Assembly (NCBI GenBank): GCA_903843315.1
Contig: CAIMPQ010000137.1
Coordinates: 1-25,221, forward strand
Source: an uncultured beta proteobacterium
Lineage (GTDB): Bacteria; Pseudomonadota; Gammaproteobacteria; Burkholderiales; Burkholderiaceae
Length of the DNA stretch: 25,221 bases
Direction: 5' to 3'
Shown piece by piece: positions 13,914-23,118 of the stretch. Made by a program: the position numbers and the translations under genes. Every line of letters begins with the position of its first letter. Within the stretch, counting starts at the first letter, position 1. The notes under the pieces are model-generated. The model searched no databases. It saw only the letters and a list, made by a program, of their open reading frames with translations, and was not told where the DNA came from.

Positions 13914-16082
13914 ATGACGATGTTTAAAAAAGCAGTAAAAAGTTTTCAATGGGGCAACCATCAGGTAACCATGGAAACAGGCGAGATTGCTCGTCAATCA
14001 GGTGGTGCCGTTATTGTTAACATTGATGACACAGTAGTAATGGGAACAGTAGTTGCATCTAAGTCTGCTAAGCCAGGCCAATCGTTTTTCCCGCTAACGG
14101 TTGATTACCTAGAAAAAACGTACGCAGCAGGCAAGATCCCTGGCGGCTTCTTTCGTCGTGAAGGTCGCCCATCAGAAGGTGAGACATTGATCTCCCGTTT
14201 GATCGATCGCCCATTACGTCCTTTATTTCCAGAAGGCTTCTTGAATGAAGTTCAAGTGGTGATTCATGTGTTGTCTATCAACCCTGATGTTCCATCTGAT
14301 ATTCCTGCCTTGATCGCTGCTTCAGCAGCATTGGCTATTTCAGGCATTCCTTTTGCCGGCCCAGTTGGCGCAGCGCGCGTAGGTTATGCCGATGGTCAGT
14401 ACCTTTTGAATCCAACCCGTACAGAACAAGCTACTAGCGAACTCGATTTGATCGTTGCTGGTACACAAGCAGCTGTATTGATGGTTGAGTCAGAAGCAAA
14501 CCAATTGTCTGAAGAAGTGATGTTGGGTGCTGTGGTTTTTGGTCATGACCAAATGCAAACTGCTATCAACGCTATCAATGATTTAGTGCTTGAAGCTGGC
14601 AAGCCAGAGTGGGATTGGACTGCTGCTCCTAAAGATGAGCCATTTATCGCTAAGGTAACCGCTATAGCTGAAGCGCCATTACGTGAGGCTTATCAGATTC
14701 GTCAAAAAGGCGCTCGTTCAGACAAGCTCAAAGAAATTTCTAAAGAAGTCATGGCGAAGTTATCTGCTGAAGGTGACGTTGATGCTGTTGCTGTGAGTGA
14801 CATCATGTTTGAAATCGAAGCGAAAATTGTTCGTAGCCAGATTTTGAATGGTGAGCCACGCATTGATGGTCGCGATACCCGTACAGTTCGTCCAATTGAA
14901 ATTCGTAACGGTGTATTGCCCCGTACCCACGGCTCTGCTTTATTTACTCGCGGTGAAACACAGGCTCTCGTTGTAGCTACTTTAGGTACTGCACGTGACG
15001 AGCAAATCATTGATGCACTTGAAGGTGAATACCGCGATCGTTTCATGTTCCACTACAACATGCCCCCGTTCGCAACTGGTGAAACCGGTCGTGTAGGTAG
15101 CCCAAAGCGTCGTGAAATTGGTCATGGTCGTTTGGCTAAGCGTGCCTTGATTCCGGTATTGCCAAGCGCTGAAGACTTTGCTTACAGCATTCGTGTGGTT
15201 TCAGAAATCACTGAATCAAACGGTTCTTCATCTATGGCTTCTGTATGCGGTGGCTGTCTGGCAATGATGGATGCTGGTGTTCCAGTAAAAGCACACGTTG
15301 CTGGTGTGGCAATGGGCTTGATCCTTGACGGTAACCGTTTTGCTGTATTGACCGATATCTTGGGTGATGAAGATCACCTAGGCGATATGGACTTCAAAGT
15401 AGCAGGTACAGCTAATGGAATTACTGCACTCCAGATGGATATTAAGGTTCAAGGTATTACTAAAGAAATTATGCAAGTTGCTTTGGCGCAAGCTAAAGAA
15501 GGTCGTTTGCACATCTTGAGCAAAATGCAAGAAGCGATGGGTTCAGTGCGTACAGAATTGTCTGCACATGCTCCACGCATGGTCTCATTCAAGATTCATC
15601 CAGACAAGATTCGTGAAGTAATCGGTAAGGGCGGCGCAACAATTCAAGCTTTGACCAAAGAAACGGGTTGCAGCATTGACATTAAAGATGACGGCACCGT
15701 AACTATCGCTTCTACTAGTGCTGAAGGCATGGCTGAAGCAAAAGCCCGCATTGAAGGCATCACTGCAGAAGCTGAAGTAGGTAAGATCTACGAGGGCCCA
15801 GTAGTGAAGTTGCTTGAGTTTGGTGCTTTGGTAAATATTCTTCCTGGTAAGGATGGTCTCTTACACATCTCAGAAATCTCCAATGAGCGCGTTAAAGAAG
15901 TGAAAGACTATTTGCAAGAAGGTCAGATCGTTCGCGTGAAATTGTTAGCTGCTGATGAGCGAGGTCGTTTACGTTTATCACTCAAAGCTGCAATGGCGGA
16001 TGAAGGTGGCACGATTGCTCCTTTGGCTGGTGCTGCTGAAGCGGTTGCTGAAGTTGCTCCTGCCTCAGATGAAACTGCTTGA
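13914..16082 (+). CDS. pnp: Polyribonucleotide nucleotidyltransferase (PNPase)
   Basis: Phosphorolytic 3'-5' exoribonuclease and RNA polymerase-like enzyme; a trimer and degradosome component acting in mRNA decay. The 722-residue protein has the full layout: first RNase PH domain (about 8-145, with GGFFRREGRPSEGE), an all-helical linker, second RNase PH domain (about 315-460, with RTHGSALFTRGETQ and the DILGDEDHLGDMDFKVAGT active-site region), a KH domain with GKGG at 571-574, and an S1 domain (about 622-690, VGKIYEGPV to RLRLSLK). A short Ala-rich tail ends it. GTG 13890 is in frame but sits in a hairpin with no ribosome site; ATG 13914 has GGAG nine bases upstream. The long structured leader suggests autoregulation. 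Confidence 0.96.
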   Translation: MTMFKKAVKSFQWGNHQVTMETGEIARQSGGAVIVNIDDTVVMGTVVASKSAKPGQSFFPLTVDYLEKTYAAGKIPGGFFRREGRPSEGETLISRLIDRPLRPLFPEGFLNEVQVVIHVLSINPDVPSDIPALIAASAALAISGIPFAGPVGAARVGYADGQYLLNPTRTEQATSELDLIVAGTQAAVLMVESEANQLSEEVMLGAVVFGHDQMQTAINAINDLVLEAGKPEWDWTAAPKDEPFIAKVTAIAEAPLREAYQIRQKGARSDKLKEISKEVMAKLSAEGDVDAVAVSDIMFEIEAKIVRSQILNGEPRIDGRDTRTVRPIEIRNGVLPRTHGSALFTRGETQALVVATLGTARDEQIIDALEGEYRDRFMFHYNMPPFATGETGRVGSPKRREIGHGRLAKRALIPVLPSAEDFAYSIRVVSEITESNGSSSMASVCGGCLAMMDAGVPVKAHVAGVAMGLILDGNRFAVLTDILGDEDHLGDMDFKVAGTANGITALQMDIKVQGITKEIMQVALAQAKEGRLHILSKMQEAMGSVRTELSAHAPRMVSFKIHPDKIREVIGKGGATIQALTKETGCSIDIKDDGTVTIASTSAEGMAEAKARIEGITAEAEVGKIYEGPVVKLLEFGALVNILPGKDGLLHISEISNERVKEVKDYLQEGQIVRVKLLAADERGRLRLSLKAAMADEGGTIAPLAGAAEAVAEVAPASDETA

Positions 16083-16128
16083 GTCATTGACTAAGTTAGC
16101 TTAATTCAGCAATAGCCAAGAGCCTCTT

Positions 16129-17127
16129 ATGCGCGTCATAGAAATCAAAGAATTTGGTACACCAGAAATGTTGGTGCCTACCACTCGTCCAGATCCAGTG
16201 GTTCCGGACAGTGGTACTGGCGAGGTTTTGATTCAAGTTCGAGCAGCAGGGATTAATCGCCCAGATGTTTTACAGCGGAAGGGCTTTTATCCAGTACCTG
16301 CAGGCGCTTCAGATATTCCTGGTCTTGAAGTGGCTGGTGAGATCGTAGGCGGTGATTTATCGCATACTGATAATGTCTTTGGTCTTAAAATCGGAGACAA
16401 GGTTTGCGCCTTGGTGCAGGGTGGTGGTTATGCAGATCAATGCACCGCACCTATTGCCCAATGCTTGCCTTACCCAACTGGTTTTACTGATCAAGAGGCT
16501 GCAGCTTTGCCGGAAACCTTCTTTACCGTATGGAGCAATGTTTTCATGCGTGGCGAATTATCTAAAGGTGAAACGCTGTTAGTTCAAGGTGGTTCTAGTG
16601 GTATTGGTGTAACGGCCATTCTGATTGCCAAAGCATTGGGTCATAGAGTATTTGTTACTGCTGGTACTGATGAGAAATGCGCTGCTTGCCTAAAATTGGG
16701 CGCTGACTTGGCAATCAACTACAAGACTCAAGATTTTGTAGAGGAAGTTAAGAAAGCGACGGATGGCAAAGGTGTCAACGTGATTCTCGACATGGTGACT
16801 GGTGCTTATGTCCAGCGCGAGATTGATTGTTTGGCCGATGATGGACGTATTGTGATTATTGCCATTCAGGGTGGCTCAAAGGCTGAGGTGAGCACGAATC
16901 AAATCTTGCGCCGCCGCCTAACTATTACTGGATCAACCTTACGTCCACGCCCAGTTTCCTTTAAGAAGCAAATCACCAAGCAACTTTTTGACCATGTATG
17001 GCCTTTGCTCAATGCTGGCCAATTAAAGCCAGTAATTTATAAAACCTTTTCGCTAGATCAGGCAGCGGATGCCCATCGTTTGATGGAATCTTCCGAGCAT
17101 GTCGGCAAAATTGTTTTAACGGTCTAA
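16129..17127 (+). CDS. NAD(P)H:quinone oxidoreductase, zinc-free MDR family (PIG3/QOR-like)
   Basis: A 332-residue medium-chain reductase, probably cytosolic, that reduces quinones with NADPH. The N-terminal catalytic domain has RAAGINRPDVLQRKGFYPVPAGAS, a signature of the PIG3/QOR branch, then PGLEVAGEIV. The nucleotide-binding domain has VQGGSSGIG (about 152-160) and AGTDEKCAACLKLGAD. The Cys ligands of the structural zinc in classical alcohol dehydrogenases are absent, fitting a zinc-free quinone reductase. It lies 46 bases after pnp and 23 bases before tpiA, a gene order common in Burkholderiales. The exact substrate is not known. Confidence 0.88.
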   Translation: MRVIEIKEFGTPEMLVPTTRPDPVVPDSGTGEVLIQVRAAGINRPDVLQRKGFYPVPAGASDIPGLEVAGEIVGGDLSHTDNVFGLKIGDKVCALVQGGGYADQCTAPIAQCLPYPTGFTDQEAAALPETFFTVWSNVFMRGELSKGETLLVQGGSSGIGVTAILIAKALGHRVFVTAGTDEKCAACLKLGADLAINYKTQDFVEEVKKATDGKGVNVILDMVTGAYVQREIDCLADDGRIVIIAIQGGSKAEVSTNQILRRRLTITGSTLRPRPVSFKKQITKQLFDHVWPLLNAGQLKPVIYKTFSLDQAADAHRLMESSEHVGKIVLTV

Positions 17128-17150
17128 TCCTTTCTCTTTAATCCATTCTT

Positions 17151-17909
17151 ATGCGACCACTCATCGTCATCGGCAACTGGAAAATGAACGGCAGTCTTGC
17201 CAGCAATCAGGATTGGATTAAGACAGTTGCGCGCGGCATGGAGAGCGGTATGCCATCTGGACGTAAGTTTGTTGTATGCCCTCCGTTTCCGTATTTGTCA
17301 CAATGCGCCACATTAATTAAAGAACATTCTTTGGCATTCTTAGGTCTTGGGGCGCAGGATGCTTCAGCACATATCTCTGGGGCCTTTACCGGAGAGGTGG
17401 CTGCCGCAATGCTGAAAGAAATGGGTTGTAGCTATGTCATTGTTGGACATTCAGAGCGTCGTCAGATGCATCAAGAGACCGATGAAGTGGTTGCAGCTAA
17501 AGCCCTGCAGGTATTAGATGCTGGTATGACGCCAGTGATCTGTGTTGGCGAAACTGCTGATGAACGAAATTCAGGTAGGGCAGAAGAAGTGGTTTGCGGC
17601 CAAGTGGCTAAGCAAGTCTTTGTTCTGCAGGATCGATTGGCTGACTGCTTAATCGCTTATGAGCCCGTTTGGGCTATCGGTACAGGTAAAGTAGCCAGTG
17701 CTCAGATAGCGCAAGATATGCACCGTGTGATTCGACTTCAACTGACTGAATTTAACGGGGATGTGGCAGAGCACGTCGGAATTTTGTATGGTGGCAGTGT
17801 CAAACCTGACAATGCCGTTGAATTGTTTGCAATGCCAGATATTGATGGCGGATTAGTTGGGGGAGCTTCTTTGAACCCTCAGGATTTTCTAGCTATCTGT
17901 CAGGCATAG
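17151..17909 (+). CDS. tpiA: Triosephosphate isomerase
   Basis: Glycolytic and gluconeogenic enzyme that interconverts dihydroxyacetone phosphate and glyceraldehyde 3-phosphate. The 252-residue TIM barrel has all catalytic residues: K11 in GNWKMN, H100 in VIVGHSERR and E171 in AYEPVWAIGTGK, with the mobile phosphate loop after it and ILYGGSVKPDN near the end. The start at ATG 17151 is fixed by the conserved N-terminus, yet the sequence just before it is pyrimidine-rich with no Shine-Dalgarno match; translation may depend on the upstream gene. It is followed after 22 bases by secG, a pairing common in many bacteria. Confidence 0.97.
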   Translation: MRPLIVIGNWKMNGSLASNQDWIKTVARGMESGMPSGRKFVVCPPFPYLSQCATLIKEHSLAFLGLGAQDASAHISGAFTGEVAAAMLKEMGCSYVIVGHSERRQMHQETDEVVAAKALQVLDAGMTPVICVGETADERNSGRAEEVVCGQVAKQVFVLQDRLADCLIAYEPVWAIGTGKVASAQIAQDMHRVIRLQLTEFNGDVAEHVGILYGGSVKPDNAVELFAMPDIDGGLVGGASLNPQDFLAICQA

Positions 17910-17931
17910 ATTTTTTATTTGGAGATAAATT

Positions 17932-18276
17932 GTGGAATGGCTTAAGACTTTATTGATCGTATTGCAGGTAATTTCAGCCTTGGCTGTGATTCTGTTGGTG
18001 CTATTGCAGCAGGGTAAAGGCGCTGATATGGGTGCTGCATTTGGATCTGGTGCTTCAGGCAGTCTGTTTGGTGCAAGCGGGTCAGCCAATTTCCTTTCTC
18101 ATACAACTGCCATTTTTGCGGCTGTATTCTTTATTTGCACCTTAGGCATCACCTGGCTTGGTAATAAGAAGGAAGTAAGTCCTGGGGTTCTTTCTGGAAC
18201 AGTAGCGCCCGCTGTAGCCCCGGCTGCGCCAGTCGCTCCTGTACAAGATCCAACTAAACCCGCAGTTCCTAAGTAA
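17932..18276 (+). CDS. secG: Preprotein translocase subunit SecG
   Basis: Small inner-membrane subunit of the SecYEG channel. The 114-residue protein has two membrane helices (about 3-22 and 52-73) separated by the conserved loop LLQQGKGADMGAAFGSGASGSLFGASG. The tail after helix 2 is Pro/Ala/Val-rich and variable, as usual in betaproteobacteria. The start is GTG at 17932, with GGAG seven bases upstream. The next gene is a tRNA. Confidence 0.95.
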   Translation: MEWLKTLLIVLQVISALAVILLVLLQQGKGADMGAAFGSGASGSLFGASGSANFLSHTTAIFAAVFFICTLGITWLGNKKEVSPGVLSGTVAPAVAPAAPVAPVQDPTKPAVPK

Positions 18277-18362
18277 AACAGTAGGTTTTTACAGATTTGT
18301 CTGTCCCATTTTTGGGGTAGTTCAGTGGTGCAATGCAGTAGAATTGATTGGTTTTACAAGAT

Positions 18363-18447
18363 GCCGACGTGGTGAAATTGGTAGACACGCTATCTTGAGG
18401 GGGTAGTGGCTTAGGCTGTGCGAGTTCGAGTCTCGCCGTCGGCACCA
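18363..18447 (+). tRNA. tRNA-Leu, anticodon GAG
   Basis: An 85-base class II tRNA with encoded CCA. Acceptor stem GCCGACG (18363-18369) / CGTCGGC (18437-18443), discriminator A, CCA at 18445-18447. The D stem is GTG/CAC. The anticodon stem is CTATC (18390-18394) / GGTAG (18402-18406), with loop TTGAGGG and anticodon GAG at 18397-18399, reading CTC and CTT. A long variable arm follows (about 18407-18419), typical of Leu, then the T arm GCGAG/CTCGC with loop TTCGAGT. A TAGAAT box at 18339-18344 could be its -10. It lies between secG and nuoA, a conserved arrangement in related bacteria. Confidence 0.97.
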
Positions 18448-18554
18448 AAATAAAGTAATAGTAGTGTTTTTGTTCTAAATCAAAGCTGTAGGTAGTGAAA
18501 TAATCAATAATTTGTAGCTCTTAAGAATTATCAGACGAACGACTCAGGACCATT

Positions 18555-18914
18555 TTGAATCTCGCTAATTACTTTCCTGTTCTGCTTTTTATCCTCGTAG
18601 GTATTGGGGTTGGTTTAGTTCCCATGCTCCTCGGAAGAATTTTGGCTCCTTCGAGGCCAGATGCGGAGAAACTGTCTCCTTACGAATGTGGTTTTGAAGC
18701 TTTTGAAGATGCGCGGATGAAGTTTGACGTGCGCTATTACCTCATTGCCATCCTCTTCATCCTATTTGACTTAGAAACAGCATTCCTATTCCCATGGGGT
18801 GTTGCACTACGTGATATTGGCTGGTTTGGATACGCCTCCATGGTGATCTTCCTGTTGGAATTCATTGTGGGATTTGTATATATCTGGAAAAAGGGCGCTC
18901 TCGACTGGGAGTGA
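18555..18914 (+). CDS. nuoA: NADH-quinone oxidoreductase subunit A
   Basis: Membrane subunit of complex I near the quinone-binding junction. The 119-residue protein has three helices (about 7-28, 63-82 and 89-111), with the conserved loop [34 protein letters not shown] split across loop and helix 2. It is the first gene of the nuo cluster. The start is TTG at 18555 with AGGA five bases upstream; no better start precedes the conserved text. It ends in a TGA just before the nuoB ATG. Confidence 0.96.
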
Positions 18915-18919
18915 TAGAT

Positions 18920-19402
18920 ATGGCATTAGAAGGCGTACTCAAAGAAGGATTTGTTACCACCACTGCAGATCAGTTGATCAACTGGACGCGCAACGGCTCT
19001 TTGTGGCCGATGACCTTTGGTTTGGCTTGCTGTGCAGTTGAAATGATGCATGCAGGCGCATCACGTTATGACTTGGACCGTTTTGGTGTCGTTTTCCGCC
19101 CATCACCACGCCAATCTGACCTCATGATTGTTGCTGGTACCTTATGTAACAAGATGGCACCCGCCTTGCGTAAGGTCTATGACCAAATGCCAGAACCACG
19201 TTGGGTTATCTCCATGGGCTCTTGTGCCAATGGAGGCGGTTATTACCATAACTCTTATTCGGTTGTACGCGGTTGCGACCGCATCGTACCAGTGGATATT
19301 TATGTGCCTGGTTGCCCTCCAACTGCAGAAGCTTTGATCTACGGAATTATTCAGTTGCAATCCAAGATCGCTCGCACCAGCACGATTGCACGGAAGGCTT
19401 AA
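18920..19402 (+). CDS. nuoB: NADH-quinone oxidoreductase subunit B
   Basis: Peripheral-arm subunit that holds cluster N2, the last iron-sulfur centre before quinone. The 160-residue protein has the tandem Cys pair in LACCAVEMM, a third Cys in [11 protein letters not shown] and the fourth in VPGCPPTAE, the full set of N2 ligands. A GTG at 18911 in frame overlaps the nuoA stop (GTGA), but ATG 18920 has GGGAG eight bases upstream and gives the usual [14 protein letters not shown] start. It is packed between nuoA and nuoC. Confidence 0.96.
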
Positions 19403-19405
19403 ATC

Positions 19406-20005
19406 ATGTCAGATCGTTTAGTTCAATTAGCGGCCAACCTAGAAAAAGTTCTTGGTAAGCGAGCGCAATCGATTGAAATTGCTTTAGGTGAGGTGACTGT
19501 TGTCGTGAACGCCGATACTTATTTTGAATCTGCCATGCTCTTGCGTGATGAGCCCTCTCTTGCATTTGAGCAGTTGATTGATCTGTGTGGTGTTGACTAT
19601 CAAGACTTCCGCGATGGCGCTTGGGGTGGCCAACGCTTCGGAGTAGTCAGCCATTTATTGTCTTTAAAGCACAACTGGCGTTTGCGTGTTCGCGTATTTG
19701 CTCCCGATGATAGCTATCCATTGGTTGCTTCGATTACACCAGTGTGGAGTTCCGCTAACTGGTTCGAGCGTGAAGCTTTTGATCTCTACGGCATCCTATT
19801 CGATGGTCATGAAGACTTACGTCGCATCTTGACTGACTATGGATTCATCGGACACCCATTCAGAAAAGATTTCCCAATCAGCGGTAACGTTGAAATGCGC
19901 TATGACCCAGAATTAAAGCGTGTGGTGTACCAGCCTGTGACGATTGAGGCGCGTGAGATTACGCCACGTATTGTGCGAGAAGAGCAGTACGGAGGTCCGG
20001 TTTAA
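19406..20005 (+). CDS. nuoC: NADH-quinone oxidoreductase subunit C
   Basis: The 199-residue 30-kDa connecting subunit of complex I. The signature is ERE-AFDLYGILFDGHEDLRRIL followed by GHPFRKDFP (about 125-155). It is a separate gene from nuoD, as in alpha- and betaproteobacteria, rather than the nuoCD fusion of E. coli. A GGAAGG ribosome site within the end of nuoB lies eight bases before ATG 19406. Confidence 0.96.
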   Translation: MSDRLVQLAANLEKVLGKRAQSIEIALGEVTVVVNADTYFESAMLLRDEPSLAFEQLIDLCGVDYQDFRDGAWGGQRFGVVSHLLSLKHNWRLRVRVFAPDDSYPLVASITPVWSSANWFEREAFDLYGILFDGHEDLRRILTDYGFIGHPFRKDFPISGNVEMRYDPELKRVVYQPVTIEAREITPRIVREEQYGGPV

Positions 20006-20008
20006 GTC

Positions 20009-21262
20009 ATGGCACAAATTAAGAACTACACCCTCAATTTTGGCCCTCAACATCCTGCGGCACACGGCGTTTTACGTTTAGTGCTTGAGCTTGATGGTGA
20101 AGTGATTCAACGGGCTGACCCCCATATTGGTTTATTGCATCGTGCTACTGAAAAATTAGCTGAAACACGTACTTGGATTCAGAACGTACCTTATATGGAT
20201 CGCTTGGACTATGTTTCCATGATGTCCAACGAACATGCTTATGTTTTAGCTATCGAAAAATTATTGCAAGTAGATGTGCCATTACGCGCTCAATACATCC
20301 GCGTGATGTATGACGAGTTGACACGGCTGTTGAATCATCTTCTCTGGATCGGTTGTCATGGTCTAGACGTGGGTGCAATGGCGGTATTTCTCTATGCATT
20401 CCGTGATCGTGAAGATATCTTTGATATGTACGAAGCCGTATCCGGTGCACGTATGCATGCTGCTTACTATCGCCCTGGTGGCGTATACCGAGATTTGCCT
20501 GATCAGATGGCTCAGTTCAGCAACTCCAAGATTCGGAGTGCATCCGCTGTGAAGCGCCTGAACGAAAATCGTAGCGGTACGTTACTCGATTTTATTGACC
20601 AGTTTGCGAATGGCTTTGATGCGAACGTCGATGAGTACTGCAATCTATTAACCGATAACCGCATTTGGAAGCAGCGCCTAGTGAATATTGGGATCGTTAC
20701 TCCAGAGCGTGCATTACAACTTGGCTTTACCGGTCCGATGTTGCGTGGCTCCGGCATTGAGTGGGATTTACGTAGGAAACAACCCTACGAAGTGTATGAC
20801 CGTCTCGAATTTGATATTCCTGTAGGCGTGAATGGCGATTCCTATGATCGTTATTTAGTGCGTATGGAAGAGATGCGTCAATCTAATCGCATCATTAAGC
20901 AATGCGTGGCTTGGCTTAAAGCGAATTCAGGCCCCGTGATGAGCGATAACCATAAGGTTGCTCCACCGAAGCGGGTGGATATGAAAACCAATATGGAGGA
21001 GTTGATTCACCATTTCAAACTCTTTACAGAAGGTATGCATGTTCCTGATGGTGAGGCCTATTCAGCGGTTGAGCATCCAAAGGGTGAGTTTGGTATTTAC
21101 TTGATTTCTGATGGCGCTAACAAGCCCTACCGTATGAAGATTCGCGCTCCCGGATTTGTACATTTATCTGCTATGGATGAAATGTCACGTGGGCATATGT
21201 TGGCTGATGCGGTAACCATTATTGGTACCCAAGATATTGTGTTCGGGGAGATTGACCGCTAA
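20009..21262 (+). CDS. nuoD: NADH-quinone oxidoreductase subunit D
   Basis: The 417-residue 49-kDa subunit, forming the quinone cavity with NuoB. The N-terminal motif is NFGPQHPAAHGVLRLVLELDGE, then HIGLLHRATEKL and the MDRLDYVSMMSNEHAY segment. It descends from hydrogenase large subunits but lacks their nickel-binding Cys residues, as expected. The C-terminus DIVFGEIDR is the typical ending. It starts three bases after the nuoC stop. Confidence 0.97.
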   Translation: MAQIKNYTLNFGPQHPAAHGVLRLVLELDGEVIQRADPHIGLLHRATEKLAETRTWIQNVPYMDRLDYVSMMSNEHAYVLAIEKLLQVDVPLRAQYIRVMYDELTRLLNHLLWIGCHGLDVGAMAVFLYAFRDREDIFDMYEAVSGARMHAAYYRPGGVYRDLPDQMAQFSNSKIRSASAVKRLNENRSGTLLDFIDQFANGFDANVDEYCNLLTDNRIWKQRLVNIGIVTPERALQLGFTGPMLRGSGIEWDLRRKQPYEVYDRLEFDIPVGVNGDSYDRYLVRMEEMRQSNRIIKQCVAWLKANSGPVMSDNHKVAPPKRVDMKTNMEELIHHFKLFTEGMHVPDGEAYSAVEHPKGEFGIYLISDGANKPYRMKIRAPGFVHLSAMDEMSRGHMLADAVTIIGTQDIVFGEIDR

Positions 21263-21285
21263 TACAGCGCGCCATAGATTATTCA

Positions 21286-21792
21286 ATGACAACAACTCTT
21301 CAACTATCCGCTAAAACACTGGCAGTGATTGCCCAAAATGTCGCCAAATACCCGCCAGAGCAGAAGCAGTCTGCTGTGATGGCTGCATTGATTGCTGTTC
21401 AAACCGAATTGGGTTGGGTCTCACCAGATGTGATTGCTACTGTTGCCCAGATCTTAGAAATGCCCACCATTGCAGTAGAAGAAGTGGCTACTTTCTACAA
21501 TATGTACAACACCAAGCCGATTGGTAAATACAAGTTGGTTATTTGTACAAACTTGCCTTGCCAATTAACGCATGGTGAAACTGCGGCCACCTATCTGAAG
21601 GAAACTTTAGGTATTGGATATAACGAAACTACACCTTGTGGCACTTTTACCTTAAAAGAGGGTGAGTGCATGGGTGCCTGCGGCGATTCTCCAGTCATGC
21701 TGGTAAATGACAAGCGTATGTGTAGCTTTATGAGTAAAGAAAAAATTGATGCTCTATTAAATGAGCTTCGTGCAGAAGGGAAGTCGGTATGA
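21286..21792 (+). CDS. nuoE: NADH-quinone oxidoreductase subunit E
   Basis: The 168-residue 24-kDa subunit with cluster N1a. The thioredoxin-like C-terminal domain has its four Cys ligands in CTNLPC (C-x4-C) and GECMGACG (C-x3-C). The N-terminal helical part has the EVATFYNMYN motif. The TGA stop overlaps the nuoF start by four bases (ATGA, 21789-21792), so translation is coupled. Confidence 0.96.
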   Translation: MTTTLQLSAKTLAVIAQNVAKYPPEQKQSAVMAALIAVQTELGWVSPDVIATVAQILEMPTIAVEEVATFYNMYNTKPIGKYKLVICTNLPCQLTHGETAATYLKETLGIGYNETTPCGTFTLKEGECMGACGDSPVMLVNDKRMCSFMSKEKIDALLNELRAEGKSV

Positions 21793-23087
21793 CCAGCTTG
21801 CACGATCGTCACATCAAGCCTTTAATTCTTGCCGGATTAAACGGTGATAACTGGCGTTTAAAAGATTACGAGAGCCGTGGCGGATATCAACAATTGCGTC
21901 GTTTAATTAATGACAAGGTTGCACCTGATTCCATCATCGCTGAGTTGAAAGCATCATCACTGCGTGGTCGTGGTGGTGCAGGTTTCCCAACTGGATTGAA
22001 GTGGAGCTTTATGCCTCGTCAATTTCCGGGTCAAAAATATTTAGTTTGTAATAGCGACGAAGGTGAGCCAGGTACATTTAAAGACCGCGACATCATGCGT
22101 TACAACCCACATGCGTTGATTGAGGGCATGATCATTGGTGCTTACACCATGGGTATTACCGTTGGATATAACTATATCCACGGTGAGATTTGGGAAACCT
22201 ATTCTCGTTTTGAAGAGGCTTTAGAAGAGGCACGCGCTGCTGGATATTTGGGCGATAAGATCATGGGAAGCGATTTTGCCTTCCAATTACATGCTTCGCC
22301 AGGCTGGGGTGCTTATATCTGTGGCGAAGAAACGGCATTACTGGAATCCTTAGAGGGTAAAAAAGGTCAGCCACGTTTCAAACCACCTTTCCCTGCGAGT
22401 TTTGGCTTGTACGGCAAACCAACCACTATCAACAACACTGAAACTTTTGCTGCTGTGCCATTTGTATTGGCAATCGGTGGTCAAGCGTATCTCGATCTGG
22501 GTAAACCTAACAATGGTGGAACCAAAATATTCTCAGTTTCTGGTGACGTAGTTCACCCAGGTAATTATGAAATTCCTTTGGGCACCCCATTTTCTGAGCT
22601 GCTCAAACTGGCCGGCGGGATGCGTGACGGAATTGCGCTAAAAGCAGTAATCCCTGGGGGATCTTCTGCTCCGGTAGTTCCTGGTGCGCAGATGATGGAT
22701 TTGACAATGGATTACGACAGCATTGCTAAGGCTGGCTCCATGTTGGGTTCTGGTGCGGTAATCGTAATGAACGAAACGCGCTGCATGGTTCGTGCACTAG
22801 AGCGTTTGTCTTACTTCTATCACGAAGAATCTTGTGGTCAATGTACCCCTTGTCGTGAGGGGACTGGCTGGTTATATCGCATTGTGCATCGTATAGAGCA
22901 TGGACAAGGACGTCCTGAGGATTTAGATTTGCTCAATGACGTAGCAGCAAATATTCAGGGTCGCACGATTTGCGCTTTGGGTGATGCAGCTGCAATGCCA
23001 GTACGAGGTATGTTGAAGCATTACATGGATGAATTTGCGTATCACGTAGAAAATAAGCGCTGCTTAGATTCTGCACAACCTTTATAA
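21789..23087 (+). CDS. nuoF: NADH-quinone oxidoreductase subunit F
   Basis: The 432-residue 51-kDa subunit that takes electrons from NADH through FMN to cluster N3. NADH-binding motif GRGGAGFPTGLKW; FMN-binding NSDEGEPGTFKDRDI; cluster ligands in ESCGQCTPCREGTGW plus the later Cys in TICALGDAAAMP. Length and motifs are complete. It overlaps nuoE and is followed by nuoG within about 30 bases. Confidence 0.97.
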   Translation: MTSLHDRHIKPLILAGLNGDNWRLKDYESRGGYQQLRRLINDKVAPDSIIAELKASSLRGRGGAGFPTGLKWSFMPRQFPGQKYLVCNSDEGEPGTFKDRDIMRYNPHALIEGMIIGAYTMGITVGYNYIHGEIWETYSRFEEALEEARAAGYLGDKIMGSDFAFQLHASPGWGAYICGEETALLESLEGKKGQPRFKPPFPASFGLYGKPTTINNTETFAAVPFVLAIGGQAYLDLGKPNNGGTKIFSVSGDVVHPGNYEIPLGTPFSELLKLAGGMRDGIALKAVIPGGSSAPVVPGAQMMDLTMDYDSIAKAGSMLGSGAVIVMNETRCMVRALERLSYFYHEESCGQCTPCREGTGWLYRIVHRIEHGQGRPEDLDLLNDVAANIQGRTICALGDAAAMPVRGMLKHYMDEFAYHVENKRCLDSAQPL

Positions 23088-23118
23088 GTTATTGAGCACG
23101 GGACATCTTAAAGTGAGC

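Noticed and set aside
18283..18317. Small inverted repeats ACAGA/TCTGT and CCC/GGG after secG, considered as a secG terminator
   Set aside because: Stems are only three to five pairs, and the T-tract lies inside the second one; too weak to call.
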